Shown here piece by piece: positions 7,743 to 18,300 of a stretch of DNA of 64,000 nucleotides. Source of the stretch: Pseudomonas sp. URMO17WK12:I2 (GTDB lineage: Bacteria; Pseudomonadota; Gammaproteobacteria; Pseudomonadales; Pseudomonadaceae); the NCBI RefSeq assembly GCF_003253735.1, contig NZ_QKYW01000002.1, forward strand, positions 644,367-708,366, in the 5' to 3' direction. Made by a program: the position numbers and the translations under genes. Each line of letters starts with the position of its first letter. Within the stretch, counting starts at the first letter, position 1. The notes beneath the pieces are model-generated. The model had not been told where the DNA came from. It saw only the letters and a program-made list of their open reading frames with translations, and did no database searches.

Positions 7743-9059
7743 CTAGCGGTTGACCAGCTTGGCCGGCAGGGCGATCACCAGCAGGCAGCTGAGGATCAGG
7801 CAACCGGCGAAGAACCACAGCGCCGCGTGGCTGGTGCCGGTCAGGTCGGTGACCAGGCCCATCAGCGAGTTGCTCACCAGCCCGGCGATATTGGCCAGCG
7901 AGCAGGCCAGCGCGAAGCCGGTTGCCGCAGCCGTGCCCTTGAGGAAGGTAGCCGGCAGGCTGAAGAACACCGGCACGGCGCCGATGATCGCTGCCGAAGC
8001 GATGGCGAACAGCGTCACGGTCATCACCAGGTTGTGGCTGAACAACGTGCTGCTGGCCATGGCGGCGGCGCCGACGATGAAGGGCACGATGATGTGCCAG
8101 CGTCGCTCGCGGTGACGGTCCGAGCTGGCACCGATCAGCAGCATGCCGGCCAGGGCCGCCAGGCTGGGAATGGCGGTCAGCAGGCCGATATGGAAGGTGT
8201 CGGTCACCCCAGTGTTGCGAATGAAGGTCGGCATCCAGAAGCCCATGGCGTAGGCGCTGAGCAGGATCGAGAAGTCGATGCCGCCGAGCATCCACACCTT
8301 GAGGTTGAAGAAGCCATCGCGAAAGCTGTGCTTGCTGTCCTTGCCTTCCGCATCGTCGGCCGCCAGGTCACTGGCCAGTTGCGCCTTCTCCTCGGCATTG
8401 AGCCATTTGGCCTGATTGAAGTGGTTGGGCAATGCCCAGAAGGTGAGGATGCCGAGCAGCACGCTGGGGATCGCCTCGAGCAGGAACAGCCACTGCCAGC
8501 CACGCAGGCCATTGACCTGGTCGAAGTGGTTCATGATCCAGCCGGAAATCGGCCCGCCGATCACGCTGGACAGCGGCAGGCCGATCATGAACAGCGCGAT
8601 GATGCGCCCGCGCCGGTAGGTCGGGTACCAGGTGGTCAGGTAGTACAACACGCCAGGCAGGAAGCCGGCTTCGGCGGCACCGAGCAGGAAGCGGATGATG
8701 TAGAACTCGGTGGTGGTGGTAACGAACATGGTGCAGGCCGACAACAGGCCCCAGGTGATCATGATGCGGGCGATCCACACCTTGGCGCCGACCTTCTGCA
8801 GTACCAGGTTGCTGGGTACCTCGAAGAGGATGTAGCCGACGAAGAACAGCCCGGCACCGAGGCCGTAGGCCGCCTCGCTGAACTGCAGGTCGCTGAGCAT
8901 CTGCAACTTGGCGAAACCGACGTTGATGCGATCCAGATAAGCCGCGAGGTAGCAGAAGCACAGGAAAGGAATCAGTTTCCAGGTCACTTTGCGGTACAGC
9001 TCGTTCGAGCTGTCGGCAGCACTGCCCATGGCAGTGCTGGTAGCGGGTACGTAAGGCAT
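7743..9059 (-). CDS. nicT: MFS nicotinate-pathway transporter NicT
   Basis: Inner-membrane MFS transporter of the anion:cation symporter type, 438 residues, the length recalled for P. putida NicT. It has about 12 membrane segments, the family motif NVGFAKLQM after the first segment with YLDRINVGF, and a large central loop around residues 215-245. The ATG at 9059 follows an AGGAG site. It is the last gene of the minus-strand nic operon, 175 bp after nicF. It probably imports nicotinate or 6-hydroxynicotinate; the name rests on cluster context and length. The porin gene nicP that accompanies nicT in P. putida is not here. Confidence 0.85.
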   Translation of the reverse strand: MPYVPATSTAMGSAADSSNELYRKVTWKLIPFLCFCYLAAYLDRINVGFAKLQMLSDLQFSEAAYGLGAGLFFVGYILFEVPSNLVLQKVGAKVWIARIMITWGLLSACTMFVTTTTEFYIIRFLLGAAEAGFLPGVLYYLTTWYPTYRRGRIIALFMIGLPLSSVIGGPISGWIMNHFDQVNGLRGWQWLFLLEAIPSVLLGILTFWALPNHFNQAKWLNAEEKAQLASDLAADDAEGKDSKHSFRDGFFNLKVWMLGGIDFSILLSAYAMGFWMPTFIRNTGVTDTFHIGLLTAIPSLAALAGMLLIGASSDRHRERRWHIIVPFIVGAAAMASSTLFSHNLVMTVTLFAIASAAIIGAVPVFFSLPATFLKGTAAATGFALACSLANIAGLVSNSLMGLVTDLTGTSHAALWFFAGCLILSCLLVIALPAKLVNR

Positions 9060-9156
9060 TGCGTTGTCTCCTGGCGGTGACTTGTGGTTTTTGTTGAAGC
9101 CAGCAGTCGTCGACGCGCTGAGCGTCGCAACGGCGACTTCCCAAGGCAGCGTCAGT

Positions 9157-9172
9157 GCCATGCATGCATGGC
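9157..9172. promoter_or_regulatory. Perfect 16-bp palindrome between nicF and nicT
   Basis: GCCATGCATGCATGGC is a perfect 16-bp palindrome in the 175-bp gap upstream of nicT, about 97 bp before its start. It could be an operator for separate control of transport, or an intergenic structure; no regulator is assigned. Confidence 0.35.
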
Positions 9173-9234
9173 GATCGCCCTCGGTGGGGCGACCAATGGA
9201 ACAGGCAGCGTACCGCCAGCTCCTTATGGGTGAT

Positions 9235-9873
9235 TCAGCGGGCGCCCCCCTGCAGATAGCTCAGGGTTTCCTGCAGGCTCACGACATCGCCGTACTTGCT
9301 GTCGATGTCGAACAGGTTGGCCTCGTGCGGCGCCTGGTGGCGATCCCCGACGCACTCGCGCACGACGATGGTGCGAAAGCCGTGCTGCACGCCGTCCACC
9401 GCACTGGCGCGAATGCAGCCGCTGGTCGAGCAGCCCGCCAGAATCAGGGTGTCGATGCCCTGGGCATGCAACTGTGCAGCCAGGCTGGTACCGAAGAACA
9501 CGCTGGCGTACTGCTTGGTGACCACCTGCTCCCCCGGCAGCGGCGCGACCGGCACGCAGAACTCGGCCAGCGGGTTGCCGTCGACCATGTCCTTCATCAC
9601 CGGCGCCTTGCGCACCCACATGCCGCCGTCGGCACACTTGGCGGCCTGGTAGCGGATATTGCTGTGCACCAGCACGATGCCCAGCCGGCGCGCCGCCTCC
9701 AGCAACGCCACCGACTGCTCCACCGCGCTGACCACACCCGGCGCGTACAGCGGCGCGCCCGGCGTGGTGTAGCCCTGCATGAAATCGATCATCAGCAGGG
9801 CCGGCCGCGCACCGAAGCCGATACGCTGTCCCCAGACGCCCTCATAGTTGTCGCTAAGGCTCTGCGCACTCAT
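9235..9873 (-). CDS. nicF: Maleamate amidohydrolase NicF
   Basis: Isochorismatase-fold hydrolase that converts maleamate to maleate and ammonia. 212 residues from ATG 9873; an upstream in-frame start at 9915 would add 14 residues. The cysteine-hydrolase triad is visible: Asp30 in LLMIDFMQGY, Lys120 in VVTKQYAS and the nucleophile Cys153 in TSGCIRAS. It lies 10 bp after nicE in the minus-strand operon nicC-D-E-F-T, which fixes its assignment in the nicotinate pathway. Confidence 0.92.
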   Translation of the reverse strand: MSAQSLSDNYEGVWGQRIGFGARPALLMIDFMQGYTTPGAPLYAPGVVSAVEQSVALLEAARRLGIVLVHSNIRYQAAKCADGGMWVRKAPVMKDMVDGNPLAEFCVPVAPLPGEQVVTKQYASVFFGTSLAAQLHAQGIDTLILAGCSTSGCIRASAVDGVQHGFRTIVVRECVGDRHQAPHEANLFDIDSKYGDVVSLQETLSYLQGGAR

Positions 9874-9883
9874 GGCCGCCTCC

Positions 9884-10632
9884 TCAGTAAGCGCCGGACA
9901 ACAGCGCACCGGCACCAGGCACGATCGGCTCCAGGTCCAGTGCCTTGAGCATGCAATAGGTAGTGGCGATGGCCGCCGTGACCACTGGCTTGCCGGTCAG
10001 CGCCTCGACCTTGGCCACCGCCGGCAGCGACTGCATCTGCACGCAGGCCGACAGCACCACCACATCGACGCCCTCCAGGTTCATGCCGGCGACGATGTCC
10101 GGCAGGTTGGCCGGGTCGTGGCGCGCCACCTGCAAGTTGTCGGGGATTTCCAGGGCACGCCAGTCGACCACCTCGAAGCCTTCCTCGCGGATGTAGTCGA
10201 CCACCAGTTCGGTGAGCGGCTTCATGTAGGGCGCGACGATGGCGATGCGCTTGGCCTTCATCACCTTGAGCGCCTCGACCAGGGCACCGGCGCTGGTGAT
10301 CACCGGCGAGTTGGCGTCGTTGTCGGCGGTCACCTGACGCAGGCGCTTTTCGGACTGGCGATGATAGCCCAGGCCCATGGCCATGATCGCCACCAGGCAG
10401 GCATAACCGAGCACGTCGACCTTGGCGTCGGAGAGCTCCAGCGCGCAGCGATCGGACTCGGCATCCATGGCCGCCAGCTCTTCCTTCTTCACCTGCTTCA
10501 TGCGCATGCGCGCCGAGTGAAAGGTGAAACGCTCCGGGCGGATGGCCTGGCGCGCGATGAGCATCGCCGGGATCTCGGTTTCCATGGTGGTGTTGGAGCT
10601 CGGCACGATCTGGCCGATGCGATAGAGCCTGT

Positions 10633-10636
<4 letters not shown>
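9884..10636 (-). CDS. nicE: Maleate isomerase NicE
   Basis: Asp/Glu racemase-superfamily isomerase that turns maleate into fumarate, the last step of the pathway, feeding the TCA cycle. 250 residues, a normal length for the family. The two expected catalytic cysteines are present: Cys80 in GYACLVAIM and Cys198 in SACVQMQSLP, with the N-terminal VPSSNTTMETE substrate loop. The start overlaps the end of nicD by 4 bp, so the genes are translationally coupled. Confidence 0.93.
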
Positions 10637-12620
<1,984 letters not shown>

Positions 12621-12651
12621 CTACGAAGCGGGACCGTGCCCGCCAGACAAT

Positions 12652-12669
12652 TACAGTGTATGCACTATA
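12652..12669. promoter_or_regulatory. Candidate NicR operator, nicC side
   Basis: Imperfect inverted repeat TACAGTG (12652-12658), 4-nt spacer, CACTATA (12663-12669); 6 of 7 positions pair. Read on the minus strand it matches the site at 12826-12843 in 13 of 17 positions (shared frame ATAGnGCnnACACTnTA). It lies about 53 bp upstream of the nicC start. Confidence 0.6.
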
Positions 12670-12825
12670 TTTTTGTAATGTGAAGAGGGGTCGGAAACTA
12701 TTTTGTAAAATCCGAAAAAAGACTAAAAACTCTTTAAAACCCAATCAAAACGGCATTTGTGTAGATTGGTAACGCTCGAACAGAAAGATTGCCAAGCGCT
12801 TCCGCATGAGGTTTATTTAAAACAA

Positions 12826-12843
12826 ATAGAGCGAACACTCTAT
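12826..12843. promoter_or_regulatory. Candidate NicR operator, nicX side
   Basis: Perfect inverted repeat ATAGAG (12826-12831), 6-nt spacer, CTCTAT (12838-12843), whose right arm overlaps a possible -10 hexamer TATAAA (12841-12846). It is related in sequence to the site at 12652-12669 on the opposite strand. About 73 bp upstream of the nicX start. Confidence 0.6.
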
Positions 12844-12916
12844 AAAAAAGCACCAACACCCAGCAGCCCGACCCACGATGGTGCGCACAGCGAGCAACGC
12901 AATCAGGAGACCTGCC

Positions 12917-13969
12917 ATGCCGGTAAGCGATAGTGAACTGACCCAGATGTTCGAACAGGTGCTGACCCTCTCGCGGGTCGACGAGACCCAGAGCGTGGCC
13001 ATTCTCAAGAGCCATTATTCGAACCCGCGCACCGTGCGTGCGGCGATGGACGCCGCGCAACGCCTGAAAGCCAAGGTGTATGCCGTCGAGCTGCCCTCCT
13101 TCAATCACCCGCGGGCGATGGGCAATGACATGACGGCCTACTGCGGCGACACCGCCCTGACCGGCAATCTGGCGGCGCAGCGCGCGCTGGAAGCCGCCGA
13201 CCTGGTGGTCGACACCATGATGCTGCTGCACTCGCCCGAGCAGGAGCAGATTCTCAAGACCGGCACGCGCATCCTGCTGGCCGTGGAGCCACCCGAAGTA
13301 CTGGCGCGCATGCTGCCGACCGAGGACGACAAGCGCCGTGTGCTGGCCAGCGAGGCACTGCTCAAGCAGGCGCGCAGCCTGCACGTGCGCTCGGCGGCGG
13401 GCAGCGACTTCCACGCCGAGCTGGGGCAGTACCCGGCAGTGACCGAATACGGTTTCGCCGACGAGCCGGGGCGCTGGGACCACTGGCCCAGCGGCTTCCT
13501 GTTCAGCTGGCCCAACGAGGAAACCGCCCAGGGCACCCTGGTGCTGGATGTCGGCGACATCGTGCTGCCGTTCAAGAACTACTGCCGCGAGCGCATCACC
13601 CTGGAGATCGACAAGGGCTTCATCACCGGCATCCACGGCGGTTTCGAGGCCGAGTACCTGCGTGACTACCTGAAGTACTTCAAGGATCCCGAGGTCTACG
13701 GCATTTCCCACATCGGCTGGGGGCTGCAGCCGCGCGCCCAATGGACCGCCATGGGCCTGCACGACCGCAACGACGGCATGTGCATGGACGCCCGTGCCTT
13801 CTACGGCAACTTCCTGTTCTCCACCGGGCCGAACACCGAAGTCGGCGGCACGCGCAAGACGCCGTGCCACCTGGATATTCCGCTGCGTGGCTGCGACATC
13901 TACCTCGATGACCAGGCCGTGGTACTGGCCGGCGACGTGGTCTACCCGCCGGAATCCAAGGCCAGCTGA
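12917..13969 (+). CDS. nicX: 2,5-dihydroxypyridine 5,6-dioxygenase NicX
   Basis: Non-heme Fe(II) extradiol-type dioxygenase that opens the ring of 2,5-dihydroxypyridine to N-formylmaleamate. 350 residues from ATG 12917, preceded by AGGAGA 6 nt upstream. The iron ligands recalled for P. putida NicX fall at identical positions here: His265 (ISHIGW), His318 and Asp320 (PCHLDI). An upstream in-frame start at 12878 has no family support. Divergent from nicC and followed by nicR. Confidence 0.95.
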   Translation: MPVSDSELTQMFEQVLTLSRVDETQSVAILKSHYSNPRTVRAAMDAAQRLKAKVYAVELPSFNHPRAMGNDMTAYCGDTALTGNLAAQRALEAADLVVDTMMLLHSPEQEQILKTGTRILLAVEPPEVLARMLPTEDDKRRVLASEALLKQARSLHVRSAAGSDFHAELGQYPAVTEYGFADEPGRWDHWPSGFLFSWPNEETAQGTLVLDVGDIVLPFKNYCRERITLEIDKGFITGIHGGFEAEYLRDYLKYFKDPEVYGISHIGWGLQPRAQWTAMGLHDRNDGMCMDARAFYGNFLFSTGPNTEVGGTRKTPCHLDIPLRGCDIYLDDQAVVLAGDVVYPPESKAS

Positions 13970-14008
13970 TACCCCCCAAGGCAGCGCCAGCCGCCGATCC
14001 TCCATACC

Positions 14009-14044
14009 CGCAAGCCGGTGCGGCGAACACCTCGCCGGCTTGCG
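14009..14044. terminator. Hairpin between nicX and nicR
   Basis: Perfect 10-bp stem CGCAAGCCGG (14009-14018) with CCGGCTTGCG (14035-14044) around a 16-nt loop that can pair further. No T-run follows, so it may be an attenuator or 3' mRNA-stabilising structure that lowers nicR expression relative to nicX. Confidence 0.5.
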
Positions 14045-14086
14045 CGGTTATACTCGGCGCCCTGCGCCTGGAAGTGAAATCTGCCC

Positions 14087-14536
14087 ATGTCGATCGACGA
14101 CTCGTCCGCCAACACCTATCAGGTCACCGAACAGATCGGCCACTTGCTGCGCAAGGCTTACCAGCGTCATACCGCGATCTTTCAGCAGAACGCCTGCGAC
14201 GCCCAGCTCACCTCCATCCAGTTCGTCACCCTGTGCGCCCTGCGCGACCAAGGCCCCAGCTCGCAAGCCGAGCTGATCAAGGCCACCGCAGTGGACCAGG
14301 CCACCATCCGCGGCATCGTCGAGCGCCTCAAGGCACGCGACCTGGTCGCCCTGTCGCCGGATCCCAGCGACAAGCGCAAGGTCATCGTCGAACTCACCGC
14401 CGCCGGCAGCGCGCTGCTCGCCGACATGATCCCTTGCGCCCAGCAGATCAGCGAGCTGACCATGGGCAGCCTCAACCCCGGCGAACGCATCGCCATCCTC
14501 TACCTGCTGCGCAAGATGAACGACAGCGGCGAGTAA
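14087..14536 (+). CDS. nicR: MarR-family regulator NicR
   Basis: MarR-type winged-HTH repressor of 149 residues. The DNA-binding part spans about residues 48-105 (SQAELIKATAVDQATIRGIV, then KARDLVALSPDPSDKRKVIVELT, the wing with Asp-Lys-Arg). In P. putida NicR represses the lower-pathway genes and responds to 6-hydroxynicotinate. Here it lies between nicX and nicA on the same strand, in the same order as in P. putida. The paired inverted repeats upstream of nicX and nicC are its most likely targets. Confidence 0.9.
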   Translation: MSIDDSSANTYQVTEQIGHLLRKAYQRHTAIFQQNACDAQLTSIQFVTLCALRDQGPSSQAELIKATAVDQATIRGIVERLKARDLVALSPDPSDKRKVIVELTAAGSALLADMIPCAQQISELTMGSLNPGERIAILYLLRKMNDSGE

Positions 14537-14592
14537 ACCGCCGGCTGTTCCCCCGCTTAAGCAGACCGCAGGCCTCCGACCACTAACTTCGC

Positions 14593-14639
14593 GTGGGAGC
14601 GGGCCATGCCCGCGATTCGTGCGCATGACGCACTCCCAC
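14593..14639. repeat. Pseudomonas REP-like element
   Basis: Outer arms GTGGGAG (14593-14599) and CTCCCAC (14633-14639) enclose two small hairpins: GCGGGC-CAT-GCCCGC (14599-14613) and GTGCG-CATGA-CGCAC (14619-14633). The GTGGGAGCGGGC...GCCCGCGA core is the common Pseudomonas REP type. It lies in the 296-bp gap between nicR and nicA. No second copy was noticed in this window. Confidence 0.7.
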
Positions 14640-14732
14640 AAGAGCTCGTAGAGCGGACCGGAACGCCGGCCGGTACGCCCTACATAGCGAATTTATCCAA
14701 CCCAACCTCCCTGGCCCATTCCTTGCGTAGTA

Positions 14733-14761
14733 AAAAGTACTTTTCATGAAGTAAGTACTTA
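14733..14761. promoter_or_regulatory. Twin palindromes upstream of nicA, candidate NicS operators
   Basis: Two perfect palindromes sharing the core AAGTACTT: AAAAGTACTTTT (14733-14744) and TAAGTACTTA (14752-14761). Their centres are exactly 18 bp apart, so two dimers could bind side by side on the same pattern. The site is 72-100 bp before the nicA start. A TetR-type repressor such as NicS is the natural candidate. Confidence 0.65.
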
Positions 14762-14832
14762 ACGAACAAAAAGCCGATTTCCTGTGTATTGCGGTAACGC
14801 CGGGAGCAGGCACACAAGGCGGCAAGGCATCC

Positions 14833-15327
14833 ATGGAAAAGACCCTGACCCTGCAGGTGAATGGCCAGGCGGTGCAGCTCAGCGCTGAACCGCAGACCCC
14901 ACTGCTGTACATCCTGCGCAACGATCTGGCCCTCAACGGCCCCAAGTACGGCTGCGGCCTCGGTGAATGCGGCGCCTGCACGGTCATCGTCGATGGCCGC
15001 GCCACCCGCTCGTGCGTATTTCCCGTCGGCGGCGCCGTAGGCCGCAGCGTTACCACCCTGGAAGGCCTCGGCAGTCGACAATGCCCTGATCCGGTGCAAC
15101 AGGCCTTCATCACCGAACAGGCGGCGCAATGCGGTTACTGCCTCAACGGCATGATCATGACCATCAAGGCCCTGTTGCTGCGCGAGCCCAACCCCAGCGA
15201 CGAACAGCTGCGCCGCGAGCTGTCAGCCAACCTGTGCCGCTGCGGCACCCACGTCGAAATCATGCGCGCCGCCCTGCGCGCTGCTGGCCGCCCGGCCGCC
15301 CCGCACGGAGACACCCCATGCAGCTGA
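14833..15327 (+). CDS. nicA: Nicotinate dehydrogenase small subunit NicA
   Basis: Small [2Fe-2S] subunit of the molybdenum nicotinate hydroxylase that makes 6-hydroxynicotinate. 164 residues. The plant-type cluster cysteines are Cys41, Cys46, Cys49 and Cys61 (CGLGECGACTV...SC), and the second cluster has Cys100, Cys103, Cys135 and Cys137 (CGYC...CRC). It passes electrons from the Mo centre of NicB to the cytochrome domains. The 3' end overlaps nicB by 10 bp, so the two are coupled. Confidence 0.94.
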   Translation: MEKTLTLQVNGQAVQLSAEPQTPLLYILRNDLALNGPKYGCGLGECGACTVIVDGRATRSCVFPVGGAVGRSVTTLEGLGSRQCPDPVQQAFITEQAAQCGYCLNGMIMTIKALLLREPNPSDEQLRRELSANLCRCGTHVEIMRAALRAAGRPAAPHGDTPCS

Positions 15328-18300
15328 CCCTCGAGCAATGGCTGGCCCAGCCCGACGTATTGCTGGTCGTCGACACCATCCAGCCACCGTCCGGCCCCAT
15401 GCCCAAGGGCCAGAGCGCCACGCTCAAGCCCAAGGAGCTGGGCCTGTTCCTGGCCATCACCGGGGCGGGCAAGGTGTACGCCTTCAACGGCCACGTTGAC
15501 CTGGGCACCGGTATTCGCACCTCCCTGGCACAGATCGTCGCCGAGGAGCTTTACCTGCAGCTGGACCAGGTCGAGATGGTGCTGGGCGATACCGAGCGCG
15601 CGCCCAACCAGGGCGCCACCATCGCCAGCGCGACCATCCAGATCAGCGCCGTGCCGCTGCGCAACGCCGCAGCCGAAGCCCGCCGTCACCTGCTGCAACT
15701 GGCCAGCGAACGCTGGCAAACGCCAGGCGAGCAATTGACCCTTGAGGACGGCGTGTTCAGCCATCCCGATGGCCGCCAGCTGGCTTTCGGTGAGCTGATC
15801 ACCGGCGGGCATGTTCGCCTGCAAATCAGCGGCGATGCGCCGCTCAAACCGGCCAGCGAATACCGCCTGGTCGGCCAGGGCGCGGCGCGGGTCGACATTC
15901 CGGCCAAGGCCACCGGCGAGCTCACCTACGTCCACGACATGCGCCTGCCAGGCATGCTCCACGGTCGCGTCATTCGCCCGCCCTATGCCGGTTACGACAG
16001 CGGCGATTTCGTCGGCAACAGCCTGCTCGCGGTGGATGAAAGCTCCATCGCCGACCTACCCGGCATCGTCGCCGTGGTGGTGATCCGCGACTTCGTCGGT
16101 GTGGTCGCCGAGCGCGAGGAACAAGCCATCCGCGCCGCCCAGCAACTACGCATCGAGTGGAAACCCTGGCAGCAGAAGTTGCCCGACCTGCGTGATGTCG
16201 CCCAGGCCATTCGCGACAACCCGCGCATCGCCCGCACCGTGCTCGACAAGGGCGACGTCGAACAGGCGCTGCAGGATGCCGACCAACGCCTGACCCGCAC
16301 CTACCTGTGGCCCTACCAGCTGCACGCCTCCATCGGCCCGTCCTGCGCCGTGGCCGACTACGGCGAACAACATTCGCGGGTCTGGTCCGGCACGCAGAAC
16401 CCGCACCTGTTGCGCGCCGACCTGGCCTGGCTGCTGGAGTGCGACGAGCGCCATATCGAGATCATCCGCATGGAGGCCTCGGGCTGCTACGGCCGCAACT
16501 GCGCCGACGACGTGTGCGCCGACGCGCTGCTGCTGTCGCGTGCCGTAGGCAAGCCGGTGCGGGTGCAGCTGACCCGCGAACAGGAACACGTGTGGGAGCC
16601 CAAGGGCACGGCGCAGTTGATGGAAGTGGACGGCGGCCTGAACGCCGATGGCAGCATCAGCGCCTACGACTTCCAGACCAGCTACCCCTCCAACGGCGCG
16701 CCGACCCTGGCCCTGCTGCTGACCGGCCGGGTCGAGCCGCTGCCGATGATGTTCGAGATGGGCGACCGCACCTCGATACCGCCCTACGACTACCAACATA
16801 TGCGCGTGACCATCAACGACATGGCGCCGCTGGTGCGCGCCTCGTGGATGCGCGGGGTCTCGGCGCTGCCCAACAGCTTCGCCCATGAGTCGTATATCGA
16901 CGAGTTGGCCTTCGCCGCGGGTGTCGATCCCGTGCAGTACCGCCTGCAGCACCTGGACGATCCCCGCGCCAAGGAACTGATCGAAGCCACGGCCAGGCGC
17001 GCCGACTGGCAACCCCACACCCAGCCGCAGCAGACCCCGGCCGAGGGCGACGTATTGCGCGGTCGCGGCTTCGCCTATGCGCGCTACATCCACAGCAAAT
17101 TTCCCGGCTTCGGCGCGGCCTGGGCGGCCTGGGTCGCCGACGTGGCAGTGGACAAGCGCACCGGCGAAGTGGCGGTGACCCGCGTGGTGATCGGCCACGA
17201 CGCCGGCATGATGATCAACCCCGACGGCGTGCGCCATCAGATCCACGGCAACGTGGTGCAGTCCACCAGCCGGGTGCTCAAGGAGCAGGTGCAGTTCGAG
17301 GAGTCCAAGGTCGCCAGCAGCGAATGGGGTACCTACCCGATCCTCACTTTCCCGGAGGTGCCAGCCATCGACGTGATGATGATGCCGCGCCAGAGCGAGC
17401 CGCCCATGGGCAGTGGCGAATCGGCCTCGGTGCCCAGCGCCGCAGCCATCGCCAACGCGATCTACGACGCCACCGGCCTGCGCTTTCGCGAATTGCCGAT
17501 CACCGCCGAACGGGTACGCGCCGCCCTCAATAGTGGCTCGCCCGACGCGGACGCACCGGCCACCCCAGCTGGCAAGAAACGCAGCAAGTGGTGGCTGGGC
17601 GGCCTGGCCGGCGTGTTCGGTACCGCCCTGGGGCTGCTCGCCACGGCCATGCCCTGGCGCGCCGAAATCGCTCCGGTGGCACCGGCCGCGCCGGGCACCT
17701 GGTCTGCCGCAACGTTGGAGCGCGGCCGCCTGCTGGCGGCGGCTGGCGATTGCGCGGTGTGCCATACCGCGCCGGAGGGCGCGAGCAACGCCGGCGGCCT
17801 GGCCATGGAGACGCCGTTCGGCACCCTGTACAGCACCAATATCACCCCGGATCGGGAAACCGGTATCGGCACCTGGTCGTTCGGCGCCTTCGAGCGCGCG
17901 ATGCGCGAAGGCGTCAGCCGCGACGGTCGCCACCTTTATCCGGCCTTTCCCTACACCGCCTTTCGCAATATCAGCGACACCGACATGCAGTCGCTCTACG
18001 CCTACCTGATGTCCCAGGAACCGGTGAAGCAGTCCGCCCCCGCCAACCAGATGAGCTTCCCGTTCAATATCCGCCCACTGATGGCCGGCTGGAACGCGTT
18101 GTTCCTCGGTCGCGGCGAATACCAGGCCGACACCCGCCGCTCCGAGCAGTGGAACCGCGGCGCTTACCTGGTCAACGGCCTGGGCCACTGCGCCGCCTGC
18201 CACTCGCCGCGCAACCTGCTGGGTGCGGAGAAAACCGGCAAATCCTTCCTGGCCGGCGGCGTGGTCGACGGCTGGGAGGCGCCGGCCCTGAATGCCTTGA

